A stretch of 28,511 nucleotides of DNA from positions 1-28,511 of IMG/VR virus record IMGVR_UViG_3300010215_000001. One strand, written 5' to 3'. The notes under the pieces were generated by a model that saw nothing but the letters and a program-made list of their open reading frames with translations, was not told where the DNA came from and ran no database searches. Source of the stretch: a virus. A program made the translations under genes and the position numbers. This document shows, piece after piece, positions 14,421 through 21,581 of this stretch; the stretch's first letter is position 1; each line of letters starts with the position of its first letter.

Positions 14421-14591
14421 TTATCCCCTAACCTTCTTGTCTTCGTATTCGTGCTGTTTGATAAGCGTGTGACCACACTTGAAACAACCACGTCTTGCTG
14501 TACATTTGCTTGGCACTCCATGTCCTTTATCAAAATAGACAGCTCCGCACTTAGGGTCTTTACACTTGTATGTAACAATCCTTTTTGTCAT
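14421..14591 (-). CDS. Zinc-ribbon mini-protein
   Basis: 56 aa. Four cysteine positions fit a zinc ribbon or knuckle: YKCKDPKCGAVYF, PSKCTARRGCFKCGHTL. The length, basic charge and early position are typical of small phage DNA- or RNA-binding proteins such as Com-like regulators. ATG 14591 has only a weak GAG upstream. It continues directly (TAAATG) into the 87-aa gene. Probably real because it completes the tight operon spacing. Confidence 0.6.
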   Translation of the reverse strand: MTKRIVTYKCKDPKCGAVYFDKGHGVPSKCTARRGCFKCGHTLIKQHEYEDKKVRG

Positions 14592-14901
14592 TTTGCTAAC
14601 TCAATAATCTCGTCAAGCACGAGCCTGAGAGCTGTTGTTGTCGTATGTCATAATGTATTTCAAAAGGGTGCATCTTGTTTATATATTCCAACTTAAAACC
14701 TCTTATTCTTTTCTTTAAAACGTTAATTAACTTCCTTCTTAACCGCCAGACAATAAGCCTCAGAAAGAGGCTATATGATCACTAGAATTACTAAGACTCG
14801 CCTATAGACATGAATACTGGCGAAAGCGTTATACTCTGCTGCACAAATGAACAAGATCAGCTCTGAATATCAGAAGCCTGGCTTATTTATTGCGGTGAAG
14901 A
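14592..14901 (-). other. Gene-poor stretch with hairpin and frameshifted remnant
   Basis: No intact gene is supported in these 310 bases. A perfect 6-bp hairpin (AGCCTC 14756-14761, GAGGCT 14767-14772, 5-nt loop) lies 130 nt past the Cro-like stop. It may be an attenuator, though its T-tract is poor. Near 14595-14673, minus-strand text reads MHPFEIHYD in one frame and TTTTALRLVLDEIIELAK in another, the latter ending in an ATGA overlap with the zinc-ribbon start. This looks like a small gene broken by a frameshift. Confidence 0.4.
14756..14772 (-). terminator. Hairpin after the Cro-like gene, possible attenuator
   Basis: Six perfect pairs with loop TTTCT on the minus strand, followed by TATTGTCT, which is not a clean T-run. 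Position after the first early gene is where lambdoid phages place a leaky terminator (analogy only). Confidence 0.3.
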
Positions 14902-15120
14902 TTACACATTGGCATTTTCAACTTGCGCACATTCGTCAAGTATTTGATCCGTAGTCACTTCGCCATTAGTATAGTCACGCATTTTAATTGCGAGCTCTGG
15001 TGAAACTCCTGATTTATAATTAAGTATTTCAGACATGTGTTTATGTGAGATTCCAAGAGCTTGGACGGCAGTGTATTGACGGATTCCTTTGTTTTTAAGG
15101 TATTTTGCAAAAACGTGCAT
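14902..15120 (-). CDS. Cro/YdaS-like early repressor
   Basis: 72 aa. A compact HTH fills most of the protein: KYLKNKGIRQYTAVQALGIS, HKHMSEILNYKSGVSPELAI. It is followed by the DYTNGEVTTDQIL tail typical of Cro/YdaS-type regulators, which use a (T/N)GGEVT-like ending. GGAGG precedes ATG 15120. It is first gene of the leftward early transcript and divergent from the repressor gene, as Cro is from CI. It probably binds the same operators at 15148-15216 and turns down the repressor gene. Confidence 0.8.
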   Translation of the reverse strand: MHVFAKYLKNKGIRQYTAVQALGISHKHMSEILNYKSGVSPELAIKMRDYTNGEVTTDQILDECAQVENANV

Positions 15121-15138
15121 GTACTCCTCCTAACAAAG

Positions 15139-15167
15139 ATACTAATTAACCTTAAAGGTTATGTCAA
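15139..15167 (-). promoter_or_regulatory. Early (PR-like) promoter
   Basis: Minus strand: perfect TTGACA (15167-15162), 17-nt spacer, TAGTAT (15144-15139). It drives the Cro-like gene and presumably the early operon. The operator at 15148-15160 lies entirely within the spacer, so a bound repressor would block RNA polymerase. Confidence 0.75.
15148..15160. promoter_or_regulatory. Operator O1
   Basis: AACCTTAAAGGTT: AACC and GGTT arms around 5 bases, placed between the -35 and -10 of the early promoter. Similar to O2 and O3. Confidence 0.65.
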
Positions 15168-15177
15168 GAATATTATT

Positions 15178-15190
15178 AACCTACACGGTT
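15178..15190. promoter_or_regulatory. Operator O2
   Basis: AACCTACACGGTT: perfect AACC-N5-GGTT dyad, 30 bp (about three helical turns) from O1, between the two divergent promoters. Confidence 0.65.
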
Positions 15191-15203
15191 ATTGAAATAA
15201 AAT

Positions 15204-15216
15204 CACCTGTGAGGTA
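15204..15216. promoter_or_regulatory. Operator O3, overlaps repressor ribosome site
   Basis: CACCTGTGAGGTA: six of the eight arm bases of AACC-N5-GGTT are kept. It covers GAGGT, the ribosome site of the repressor gene, so occupancy could give negative autoregulation. Confidence 0.5.
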
Positions 15217-15225
15217 AATTACGTC

Positions 15226-15675
15226 ATGAACATAGGAAATAACTTAAAGAAACTTCTTAAAGAAAAAGGTATGAAACAGATTGACCTGTCAGAGCTTACA
15301 GGATTTACCACTAAACACATCTCTAACATAGTAACTGGAAAGGTTGATGAGAGTATGCCTATCGGTACGTTGCAGTTATTAGCTGATGCCCTTAATGTTT
15401 CAATAACTTATTTTTTTGAGGAAACAAATATCGAAGATAATAGCCAGAGCTCAAACACTGGGGATATCAATCTTACTAGTGGAAATGGCAATCAATTCAT
15501 AACTGGTTCAAATATTAAAAATTCAAATATAAAAAGCGAAGCACCTAAGCAACATTTAACTCCAAAATATCAGCAGATACTTAATCTGCTTCCGTATGCA
15601 AACGAGGCGTTTTTAAATAAACTTATAGAAAACCTTTCAAAAACAAAAGAAGATCAAGACAAACTATTTAAATAA
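15226..15675 (+). CDS. XRE-family phage repressor, CI-like but short
   Basis: 149 aa. N-terminal HTH (residues 5-60: LKKLLKEKGMKQIDLSELTG, TTKHISNIVTGKV, PIGTLQLLADALNVS). A low-complexity N/S/G linker at about 70-105 (SSNTGDINLTSGNGNQF) leads to a short helical end (PKYQQILNLLPYANEAFLNK, LIENLSKTKEDQ) probably for dimerisation. There is no S24/LexA-like peptidase domain or catalytic Ser-Lys pair, so RecA-driven self-cleavage is not expected. Induction must use another route, such as an antirepressor. It is divergent from the Cro-like gene across three operators and the likely master of lysogeny. Confidence 0.8.
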   Translation: MNIGNNLKKLLKEKGMKQIDLSELTGFTTKHISNIVTGKVDESMPIGTLQLLADALNVSITYFFEETNIEDNSQSSNTGDINLTSGNGNQFITGSNIKNSNIKSEAPKQHLTPKYQQILNLLPYANEAFLNKLIENLSKTKEDQDKLFK

Positions 15676-16007
15676 ACATTTCGCTTACACACCAAATACA
15701 ATTAATTTTGGCGGAGAAGTTTGCAAAATCTCATAATCAAGGCAGTGAATAGATTAAGACATTTGCAAAAGAGTTTCTTGGAATCATATTCAACTCATAC
15801 GACGAGCTCACAATAATACAGCTCGTCAATATTCAGAAGTCGCTAGAGTATTACATATGATATCTAGCTCTATTTTTATAACGTCCTGTCCATCAGGAAA
15901 CTCATATAATTATAAACTTCTATATATTGTCCATTAAGTTGAATTGCTTTGTTAGCATTTTATAATGCGTTAAATGGTTGCAACTTAACCTTAATATCAG
16001 TATTGAT
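15676..16007. other. Convergent intergenic region with gene debris
   Basis: 332 bases between the repressor stop (+) and the 611-aa ejection gene stop (-). The plus frame reads LAEKFAKSHNQGSE, a TAG, then IKTFAKEFLGIIFN, SYDELTIIQLVNIQKSLEYY and stop. The minus frame reads EFPDGQDVIKIELDII, CNTLATSEY and stop. Neither has a start codon; both look like decayed gene ends. The hairpin GACGAGC/GCTCGTC (15801-15807, 15821-15827) has no T-run. No intact gene is visible. Confidence 0.4.
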
Positions 16008-17843
16008 TCACTTTTTAATCATCTTATCAACGTTTTCTTGTAGAACCCCTCTGACATCTTTAAAGCTATATCCTGTATCTTCTGCAATAGATTTTGATTT
16101 AGCATCAACCATTTTAGTGATGTTGTCAGAGTTTAATTTACCATTTTCTACCATTCTTTTGACCGACTTAGCCATTTCAGAAACGGCAGTAGAAAAAACC
16201 GTATTAGCAACACGCAAAGGCACTCCAGAAATAACATCTCGAGCAACATCCTTTTGCCATTCATCACTTTTGCCATAATTTACTGCCGCAGATACAGCAG
16301 CATCGGCTACAGTATTTCTTGCAAAGTTACCTATCAGCTTGCCTCCGAAGTACGCAGCTTTTGAGGCTCCACCAAGTTCACCGCCAGCCAATAACGGTAC
16401 TTGCTCACCAAGCCTACCAGCAATATTCCATACTTCATCCACGGACTCGTACACTTCTGGATGATCTTCAACTTGCTGTTGCTTCCAATTTTGCTCAGAG
16501 GATTCTATGTTTTTTTTCCAATCTCTTACCATTGCAGTATGCTCTGATTGGTCCATACCCATTTTTTCAAGCAACTTATCAAGAGACAAACTAAGATCAT
16601 ATATTGAATTGAGAGCTCCTTTTCCAAGTCTTTCAAGAACACCATCATTACTGCCGTCATCACCGTTAAATTGTATTTGAAATAAATCATACTTAGAAGT
16701 ATCTATCATAGTTTGTTTTTCAGATTCAGTACCGACTGGATGTGAATTTTCCGGCAAATTGCCCTCAGTATCACTTGCAGATTTGTTTGCATCCTGTTCT
16801 ATCTTTTCAGGCGCATAGACCCTAAGACCAAGATTTTCAAGATCATCGACACTCATAAGGTCTTCATCAGTACCTGTTCCAACCTTATTGGCATCCAAAT
16901 ACCTTATTCGTCCAGTTCCTTTTACTTTTCTTCTGTAAACTTGTTTACCAGTAGGTATACCAGTCTTAATATCAACAAGGTCTATAGGTCCATCAGAAAT
17001 TTGTTGAGCATTAAATCTTTCATTATCAAGCATGGTAGATGCGACTTTGATAGGAAAGTTATTACCAGAGGCTATTTTATACAGCGTTTTTGCAAGTTCT
17101 TGCTGTGACATATTTGAAAAATTATCTAACTTATAAGCCCTTTCATCGTCTAAGTCACTATCAAAATCGCCAGAATAACCATCCTTCCCTTTAGAAATAT
17201 TATATGGGGTTCCTGTAATGTTAAGAACGAAGTTAAATTTCTCTAAAGCCTGTGGATCGTTTTTATTTATGGTCAAAGACTGTAATATAGGCAAAACCTG
17301 TTTCTGTATTTCAACAGCAGGCATCATCTTACTTTTCAAGAGCTCTTTAGCACCATCTGGAGAATCTGCAAGATCCAAGCGGAAATCAGCCATCGCTTTA
17401 ACACCTTGAGTTGTCAGCTTGCTTGAATCATAAGATTGCAACCCCTCAAGTCCTCTGTTTTTATAGATAGCCTCAAATTCTTTTTTGGCATTATTGTATT
17501 CTTGCATATCATTGTATAGCTTATTTGCTTCAACAGACTGCTTAATAAGCCACCCTAAAGGAGTATTAGACGTTTCCTGCGGTAAAACACTTCCTTGAGA
17601 TTGATTACCAATAGCAGAATCAGCCTTATCTGCCCCCGCAATTCCTTCTGTGGAGTCCCCATAATCATTGGTGTGTATTTTCGCACCAGTATTATACACG
17701 TTGTTTAAAACACTGATCCCCCTGCTCACACCATTCTCACCATCTGCTGCCTGTATATCATTATCTTTTATATTTATTGCACCAATAGCATTTGCTATAT
17801 GAGGTTCATCATTAATATCAAATTTGTCTACTTTATCAGCCAT
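16008..17843 (-). CDS. Large internal virion / ejection protein
   Basis: 611 aa, start ATG 17843 with GGTGG 7 nt upstream. Hydrophilic N-terminal half with acidic, N/D-rich stretches; ELAKTLYKIASGNNFPIKVA near 250-270. The C-terminal region has AGGELGGASKAAYFGGKLIG (about 487-506) and a long alanine/valine helix (ADAAVSAAVN), matching the 370-aa protein at 2855-3967. Podovirus ejection proteins are often 600-1500 aa and leave the capsid with DNA to span the envelope. No transglycosylase catalytic motif is visible, and the end borders decayed DNA, so a longer ancestor is possible. Confidence 0.7.
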   Translation of the reverse strand: MADKVDKFDINDEPHIANAIGAINIKDNDIQAADGENGVSRGISVLNNVYNTGAKIHTNDYGDSTEGIAGADKADSAIGNQSQGSVLPQETSNTPLGWLIKQSVEANKLYNDMQEYNNAKKEFEAIYKNRGLEGLQSYDSSKLTTQGVKAMADFRLDLADSPDGAKELLKSKMMPAVEIQKQVLPILQSLTINKNDPQALEKFNFVLNITGTPYNISKGKDGYSGDFDSDLDDERAYKLDNFSNMSQQELAKTLYKIASGNNFPIKVASTMLDNERFNAQQISDGPIDLVDIKTGIPTGKQVYRRKVKGTGRIRYLDANKVGTGTDEDLMSVDDLENLGLRVYAPEKIEQDANKSASDTEGNLPENSHPVGTESEKQTMIDTSKYDLFQIQFNGDDGSNDGVLERLGKGALNSIYDLSLSLDKLLEKMGMDQSEHTAMVRDWKKNIESSEQNWKQQQVEDHPEVYESVDEVWNIAGRLGEQVPLLAGGELGGASKAAYFGGKLIGNFARNTVADAAVSAAVNYGKSDEWQKDVARDVISGVPLRVANTVFSTAVSEMAKSVKRMVENGKLNSDNITKMVDAKSKSIAEDTGYSFKDVRGVLQENVDKMIKK

Positions 17844-17856
17844 TTCTCACCACCCT

Positions 17857-18108
17857 TTATGAAAATAAATATGCTGCAACACCTACCCCTGCACCTATAA
17901 CTGCGCCTGCGGGATTTCCTCCGCTAATAGCAGCCCCTGATGCTGCTCCACCTAATCCTGCTTGTAAAACTCCGCCCGCTGTTTTTGGTGCGGCTGTTGT
18001 CACAGTGTCTCGTCCTTGCATCATATTGGCAGTGGTGCTTGCTGCTGAATTCATTGCACTTGTTGCGTTCCCCATGGGACTGGGGATAGCTGTCGTATAG
18101 TCTCTCAT
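17857..18108 (-). CDS. Glycine/alanine-rich internal virion protein
   Basis: 83 aa. Low-complexity N-terminal part (NATSAMNSAASTTANMMQGR), then a G/A-rich hydrophobic end (AGLGGAASGAAISGGNPAGA, VIGAGVGVAAYLFS) with repeated small-xxx-small spacing, as in membrane-inserting ejection proteins. TAATG-coupled to the 181-aa gene and 13 nt before the 611-aa gene, so one ejection module. Role inferred from composition and position. Confidence 0.6.
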   Translation of the reverse strand: MRDYTTAIPSPMGNATSAMNSAASTTANMMQGRDTVTTAAPKTAGGVLQAGLGGAASGAAISGGNPAGAVIGAGVGVAAYLFS

Positions 18109-18653
18109 TATGCATTCCCCCCAATAGCTGGAATAGCTGTTGCAGCAGTAGCGGCACGTTGAAAGTTTTCAGTCTGCGCATTTGTACGGGCATTCGTCCG
18201 AGCCGAAGCAATAGCCTTGGCTGTGTCAAGTCCCGTGTTCTGCATAGATTTCATATATAAAGCGCTGTTAGGATTTATGCCTGATCTTGAGGCCGTCCGC
18301 CTGTTCTGCTCCAGAGCCCCTTTCATAGACTGTACTACATCTGCTTTTGCCTGATTCATCCGATCCGCAACATTAACACCATCTATAGCTTGAGTATAAA
18401 ACTCGCTTGCCGCTTGCTGTTGCTGGGGTATCAAAGCAGTGTTAGCCGCAATGGTCTGTTTATTTAGTTCGGTTTGCCCAGGTAATAGTTCCATATTGGA
18501 TTCTAACTGAGCAGTCTCATATGGCTGATATGCGCCCTTGTAATATTTATAATATTCATTAGCCATTACTTGTTGCTGTTCAGCAATTTTTGCCATTCTG
18601 TCGTTATACTCTTTGTCTATAGTAGTTGTAGATGAGCTGCCACCTTTACCCAT
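18108..18653 (-). CDS. Internal virion protein, T7 gp14-like position and composition
   Basis: 181 aa, mostly helical, glutamine/alanine-rich: MGKGGSSSTTTIDKEYNDRM, then coiled coil at about 18-60 (MAKIAEQQQVMANEYYKYYK). The segment SGINPNSALYMKS and the C-terminal repeats of AxTNART (ARTNARTNAQTENFQRAATA) are familiar from podovirus internal core proteins. It is the first gene of the three-gene ejection module, overlapping the GNAT-like gene by 8 nt. Confidence 0.7.
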   Translation of the reverse strand: MGKGGSSSTTTIDKEYNDRMAKIAEQQQVMANEYYKYYKGAYQPYETAQLESNMELLPGQTELNKQTIAANTALIPQQQQAASEFYTQAIDGVNVADRMNQAKADVVQSMKGALEQNRRTASRSGINPNSALYMKSMQNTGLDTAKAIASARTNARTNAQTENFQRAATAATAIPAIGGNA

Positions 18654-19191
18654 TTAAAACCTCCTCTCTTGTCACATAGCTCAACACTGCGTCTTCTGAC
18701 CTATCACCTTCATGGATCATTCTGAAAGCATTAGGCAGTATTGCCTTAATTTTCATACCTGCTCTTTGGAGGCACTTTATACTGGCTGTATAACTAGCAG
18801 GCGTGAAACCTATTAGACCATCTAGGGTGTATTCACCCTCTTTATTTCTAATTTCCATTATCATCTCAAATCCAAGTTTTATAGTTCGAAAGATGTCTTT
18901 CTTTAATATGTCAATGAACAAGCACTGATGTATCTGAGCTGTCCGATGTTCGAATGTGTTCAACCAAAATATTCCAGCGACTACACCGTCACACAACACG
19001 ACCCACATAAGGTTTTCTCTGTGTTTAAAGCATGAGACAAATTCATCGACAGTATTAACACTGCCGTCATAGAAGGTTTTATGGAGCAAACCTCTGGAAG
19101 ACATAGAATTGAATATATCAACAAGATCTGAATCACGCAGGGTACGTATGCCATCTTGTTCGGTATATGGGTGAAACGTAATTTTTCTCAT
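18646..19191 (-). CDS. GNAT-like acetyltransferase-fold virion-associated protein
   Basis: 181 aa. It begins MRKITFHPYTEQDGIRTLRD, has a beta-hairpin core (MWVVLCDGVVAGIFWLNTFE), helix IKLGFEMIMEIRNK, and GFTPASYTASIKCLQRAGMK near the end, matching the A-to-motif-B layout of GNAT folds. The acetyl-CoA loop (Q/RxxGxG/A) is not recognisable, so it may be structural rather than catalytic. Proteins of this type recur between tail and ejection genes in P22-like phages. The start codon is preceded by only a weak site. A shrunken second copy lies at 21231-21371. Confidence 0.65.
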   Translation of the reverse strand: MRKITFHPYTEQDGIRTLRDSDLVDIFNSMSSRGLLHKTFYDGSVNTVDEFVSCFKHRENLMWVVLCDGVVAGIFWLNTFEHRTAQIHQCLFIDILKKDIFRTIKLGFEMIMEIRNKEGEYTLDGLIGFTPASYTASIKCLQRAGMKIKAILPNAFRMIHEGDRSEDAVLSYVTREEVLNG

Positions 19192-19330
19192 ACTGTAATC
19201 ATATGAAAATATAAAGAGTTACGTGTTGCTATTGGGGCTATTTGGACGGAAATATAAACGTAAGACAATTTAAGCACATAGTCTTCCATGTTTAAGCAAT
19301 TCGTAGCCAGTAACATGCTTCAGGGTTGCA

Positions 19331-19344
19331 ATATGTATACATAT
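19331..19344. promoter_or_regulatory. 14-bp perfect palindrome upstream of lipoprotein gene
   Basis: ATATGTATACATAT is perfectly palindromic and lies 46 nt before the lipoprotein ATG. It could be a regulator site controlling the moron; no clear promoter could be matched next to it. Confidence 0.35.
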
Positions 19345-19389
19345 GTTATTGTTCATTGTTGCAAAGACCTTATATTTGGAGAATCCCCC

Positions 19390-19776
19390 ATGGAAAAAGT
19401 AGTTTTACTCACGATTCTTATACTGTCTTTAATAATTACTGCTTGCGGAGGCGTAGGTAGCGATTCAGTAGAAATGCCTATACATGTTAATGCCACATAT
19501 GCGGAGTGCTCTGGATGCATCTCCAAAATAAATACTTATAATTTTTTACAAGATCAAATCGGCACCTTTAGTGTTGTGATATACGATTCAACATATGATG
19601 CAACTATTACAATAAACAAAAGCTACCCTATCCAATATACTGGAAATATCGTTTTCGTTGGAGATACCTACAGTGTTGCATACGACAAATATTCAGGTTT
19701 ATTCACAATAAACAGGTTTGAAGATGAGGATGAAGGTAGATTTGCTGCAAACGGCACTGATATCATACAAAGATAA
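19390..19776 (+). CDS. Phage-encoded lipoprotein, moron candidate
   Basis: 128 aa from ATG 19390, chosen over the long frame from 19288 because GGAGA lies 7 nt upstream and a signal peptide begins there. Residues 1-18 are MEKVVLLTILILSLIITA; C19 closes a lipobox (I-T-A-C), followed by Gly-Gly with no Asp at +2, so outer-membrane sorting is likely in a Gram-negative host. The mature part has a C-x2-C (AECSGCISK) and beta-rich segments (FSVVIYDSTYDATITI). Opposite strand to the late genes and ends flush with the convergent tail-tip gene. Lipoproteins of this kind can block phage receptors (superinfection exclusion) or alter the lysogen surface; inferred. Confidence 0.7.
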   Translation: MEKVVLLTILILSLIITACGGVGSDSVEMPIHVNATYAECSGCISKINTYNFLQDQIGTFSVVIYDSTYDATITINKSYPIQYTGNIVFVGDTYSVAYDKYSGLFTINRFEDEDEGRFAANGTDIIQR

Positions 19777-21234
19777 TTACATATTAAACGTTTGAACCTC
19801 AATGTCTAACCTATCAACCCTAGAATAATTATCGCCAGTCGTTGAGTCACCTCTAACCCTAAAACGAATAGGCACACCGCTAGCTGTAATGCTTACACTT
19901 GCCCTCAAAATAACACCTGCTGGTGAAGAGGTAACTGATTTAATTGTCACCCATGAGGCTCCGTTATTGATTGAATATTGTAAATATACGGTACCTGAAA
20001 CAACAATAGAACCTACAGAACCTTTTACATGGAATGTTTGTGTACGCTTAGCTACGCGACTTGCATGATACAATTCTGAACCATAGTCATATGCATAAAA
20101 AGGTGACGGAGTCTCAAGATTCGCAATTGTATAATCGACACCTGCACCGTAATATAAATAATCTGCCTTGTTGATAAACAAAGGACAATATTTTTCAGAT
20201 GCTGATTCTGAGCGAATCTTAAAGTCACCTACATTAAAATATGAAGATTTTATCTCAGCCGCTTCAACAGTGCCTCTCACTGTGACATTGTTAAATTCGG
20301 CTGACCCATTTTTATTGATATTCCATCCTGTAGAACCTGATGAATAGTTATTTGACCTTATATAGTCTTTAATATGTGCATTTGTAATTACTCCTGTTTT
20401 AATATTTGCAGAATTGGCAATTATCTCGTTTGTGCCAATATGCTCCGCTGTAATCGCATTTGCATCTATCATACGAGCCACTACAGCCCCATCAACGAAC
20501 ATATCGGCATCAATGCCTACGGCTGGCCTCCCGTCAATCTGGCCAACCACAAAGACTTTCTTACCTTCTTCAAGTCCTTCTGTCGGCTGTATCACCTGAA
20601 ATGAATCAGCCACTATTTTGTGTGTCGTCTGATATTTATCATCGTCCATAAGCTGTGCAAGAAGGTCGTTTATGGTCTCATCAACAATGGCGGACGCAAG
20701 CATACCGCCTTGAACAAGTGTGGGATGCCATACAGAGTATTTACCATAGCTATTTACGGAACGTATCCAGTAGTAATAATCCGACCTTACGTTTACATAG
20801 CCATGCTCAAATTCTTCAATACCTTTATTCACGTACCCTACTAACTCAGCATCACTAAAACTCTGGCTGCCTTTGGATGCCCACACCTCTATATGTGTAA
20901 ATTTCCCGTCTGCTGGATCTTCCCATGTGAGCTTATTCGCAACGACGCGCTGTAATATCTCAAGTCCTCTAGGCGGATTCGGAACAGGACCATTGCTGTT
21001 TACAACATTATCTGAGAAATCATACGTCACAGGAGTATCTATTATCTTCGTATTAAGTCCTAATGATTCAAGATCCCTTTTAGACACAACTTTATCGAGT
21101 TCATTTCCTCGTGTCCCTGCCATTACCTCTATTGCTTGCTTAATAGCCTCAAGAGTCTTCCTTGACGCTGGAGAAGCATCAGAAGGCACAGGGGGGATTA
21201 CAGGTATCTTTGCAGCTCTGGCATTATTGCTCAT
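19777..21234 (-). CDS. Tail-tip/central-fibre protein, copy 2
   Basis: 485 aa. Residues 1-320 are nearly identical to copy 1 (21582-23114): KIPVIPPVPSDAS start, fibronectin-III-like section (VPNPPRGLEILQRVVANKLT), then a J/DUF1983-like section (IHKIV-type strand, VFVVGQIDGRPAVGIDADMF, NAITAEHIGTNEIIANSANI). A repeat unit GSTGWNINKNGSAEFNNVTV ends the shared part. The C-terminal 165 residues are unique: PLFINKADYLYYGAGVDYTI and a beta-sandwich-like end with RVDRLDIEVQTFNM. The starts of both copies form ATGA overlaps; here the partner is the shortened GNAT frame. Probably alternate receptor-contacting tips. Confidence 0.75.
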   Translation of the reverse strand: MSNNARAAKIPVIPPVPSDASPASRKTLEAIKQAIEVMAGTRGNELDKVVSKRDLESLGLNTKIIDTPVTYDFSDNVVNSNGPVPNPPRGLEILQRVVANKLTWEDPADGKFTHIEVWASKGSQSFSDAELVGYVNKGIEEFEHGYVNVRSDYYYWIRSVNSYGKYSVWHPTLVQGGMLASAIVDETINDLLAQLMDDDKYQTTHKIVADSFQVIQPTEGLEEGKKVFVVGQIDGRPAVGIDADMFVDGAVVARMIDANAITAEHIGTNEIIANSANIKTGVITNAHIKDYIRSNNYSSGSTGWNINKNGSAEFNNVTVRGTVEAAEIKSSYFNVGDFKIRSESASEKYCPLFINKADYLYYGAGVDYTIANLETPSPFYAYDYGSELYHASRVAKRTQTFHVKGSVGSIVVSGTVYLQYSINNGASWVTIKSVTSSPAGVILRASVSITASGVPIRFRVRGDSTTGDNYSRVDRLDIEVQTFNM

Positions 21235-21249
21235 ATAAATGCCTCTTCT
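20282..21249. repeat. ~970-bp direct repeat, copy B (5' part of tail-tip gene)
   Basis: Aligns without gaps to 22162-23129 at a constant offset of 1880. Nearly identical except for scattered changes and one diverged patch (about 20394-20462). Homology stops sharply inside the coding region at the tip junction and at GAAGAGG just upstream of the start codon. Confidence 0.9.
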
Positions 21250-21371
21250 CTGACCACATAGCTTAAAAAAACATCCTCTTTTATATTTCCTTCGTGAAAC
21301 ATACGAAATGTATTAGGCAGAGAACGGATATCCTCTTTTTCGGTGTATGAGTGAAATATTATACTTCTCAT
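21231..21371 (-). pseudogene. In-frame shortened GNAT-like gene (46 codons)
   Basis: The frame reads MRSIIFHSYTEKEDIRSL then PNTFRMFHEG, and ends SYVVREEAFI. The first 18 and the next ~26 residues match the two ends of the 181-aa GNAT-like protein (MRKITFHPYTEQDGIRTL, PNAFRMIHEG, SYVTREE). About 135 codons of the core have been deleted in frame. The last residues (EEAFI) come from the end of the nozzle gene, marking the duplication join. Its stop still overlaps the next start as ATGA, so translation may remain coupled although no enzyme is made. Confidence 0.8.
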
Positions 21372-21581
21372 ACTGTAATCATATGAGAATATAAAGAGTT
21401 ACGTGTTGCTATTGGGACTATTTGGACGAAAAAATAAGAAAGTTTGATATTGAGATTAAGCTTTTACCTATTCAACAATTTCAAACTTAAGCGGTTTGGC
21501 AATATACGGGTTTTTATTTAAAAAATCTTCTATGTATCGATATTAGACTGTGTCTGTAAGATCTGCTGTATCCCAGCTTCC
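21372..21581 (-). other. Duplicated GNAT leader and debris
   Basis: Bases 21369-21430 repeat the sequence before the intact GNAT-like gene (19189-19250) with few changes. The remaining ~150 bases contain a short minus frame without start (YRYIEDFLNKNPYIAKPLKF, then EIVE and stop), probably the end of a lost gene. No lipoprotein copy is present here, unlike the matching place at 19.4 kb. Confidence 0.55.

Noticed and set aside
15801-15827. Perfect 7-bp hairpin as terminator of the repressor gene
   Set aside because: No T-run on either side and a 13-nt loop; a terminator cannot be supported.
18646-19191. GNAT-like gene as an antibiotic-resistance acetyltransferase
   Set aside because: It is locked into the tail/ejection operon and lacks a recognisable acetyl-CoA loop, so a virion-linked role is more likely.
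19288-19389. N-terminal extension of the lipoprotein frame
   Set aside because: No ribosome site at 19288, and the extension would bury the signal peptide that begins at 19390.
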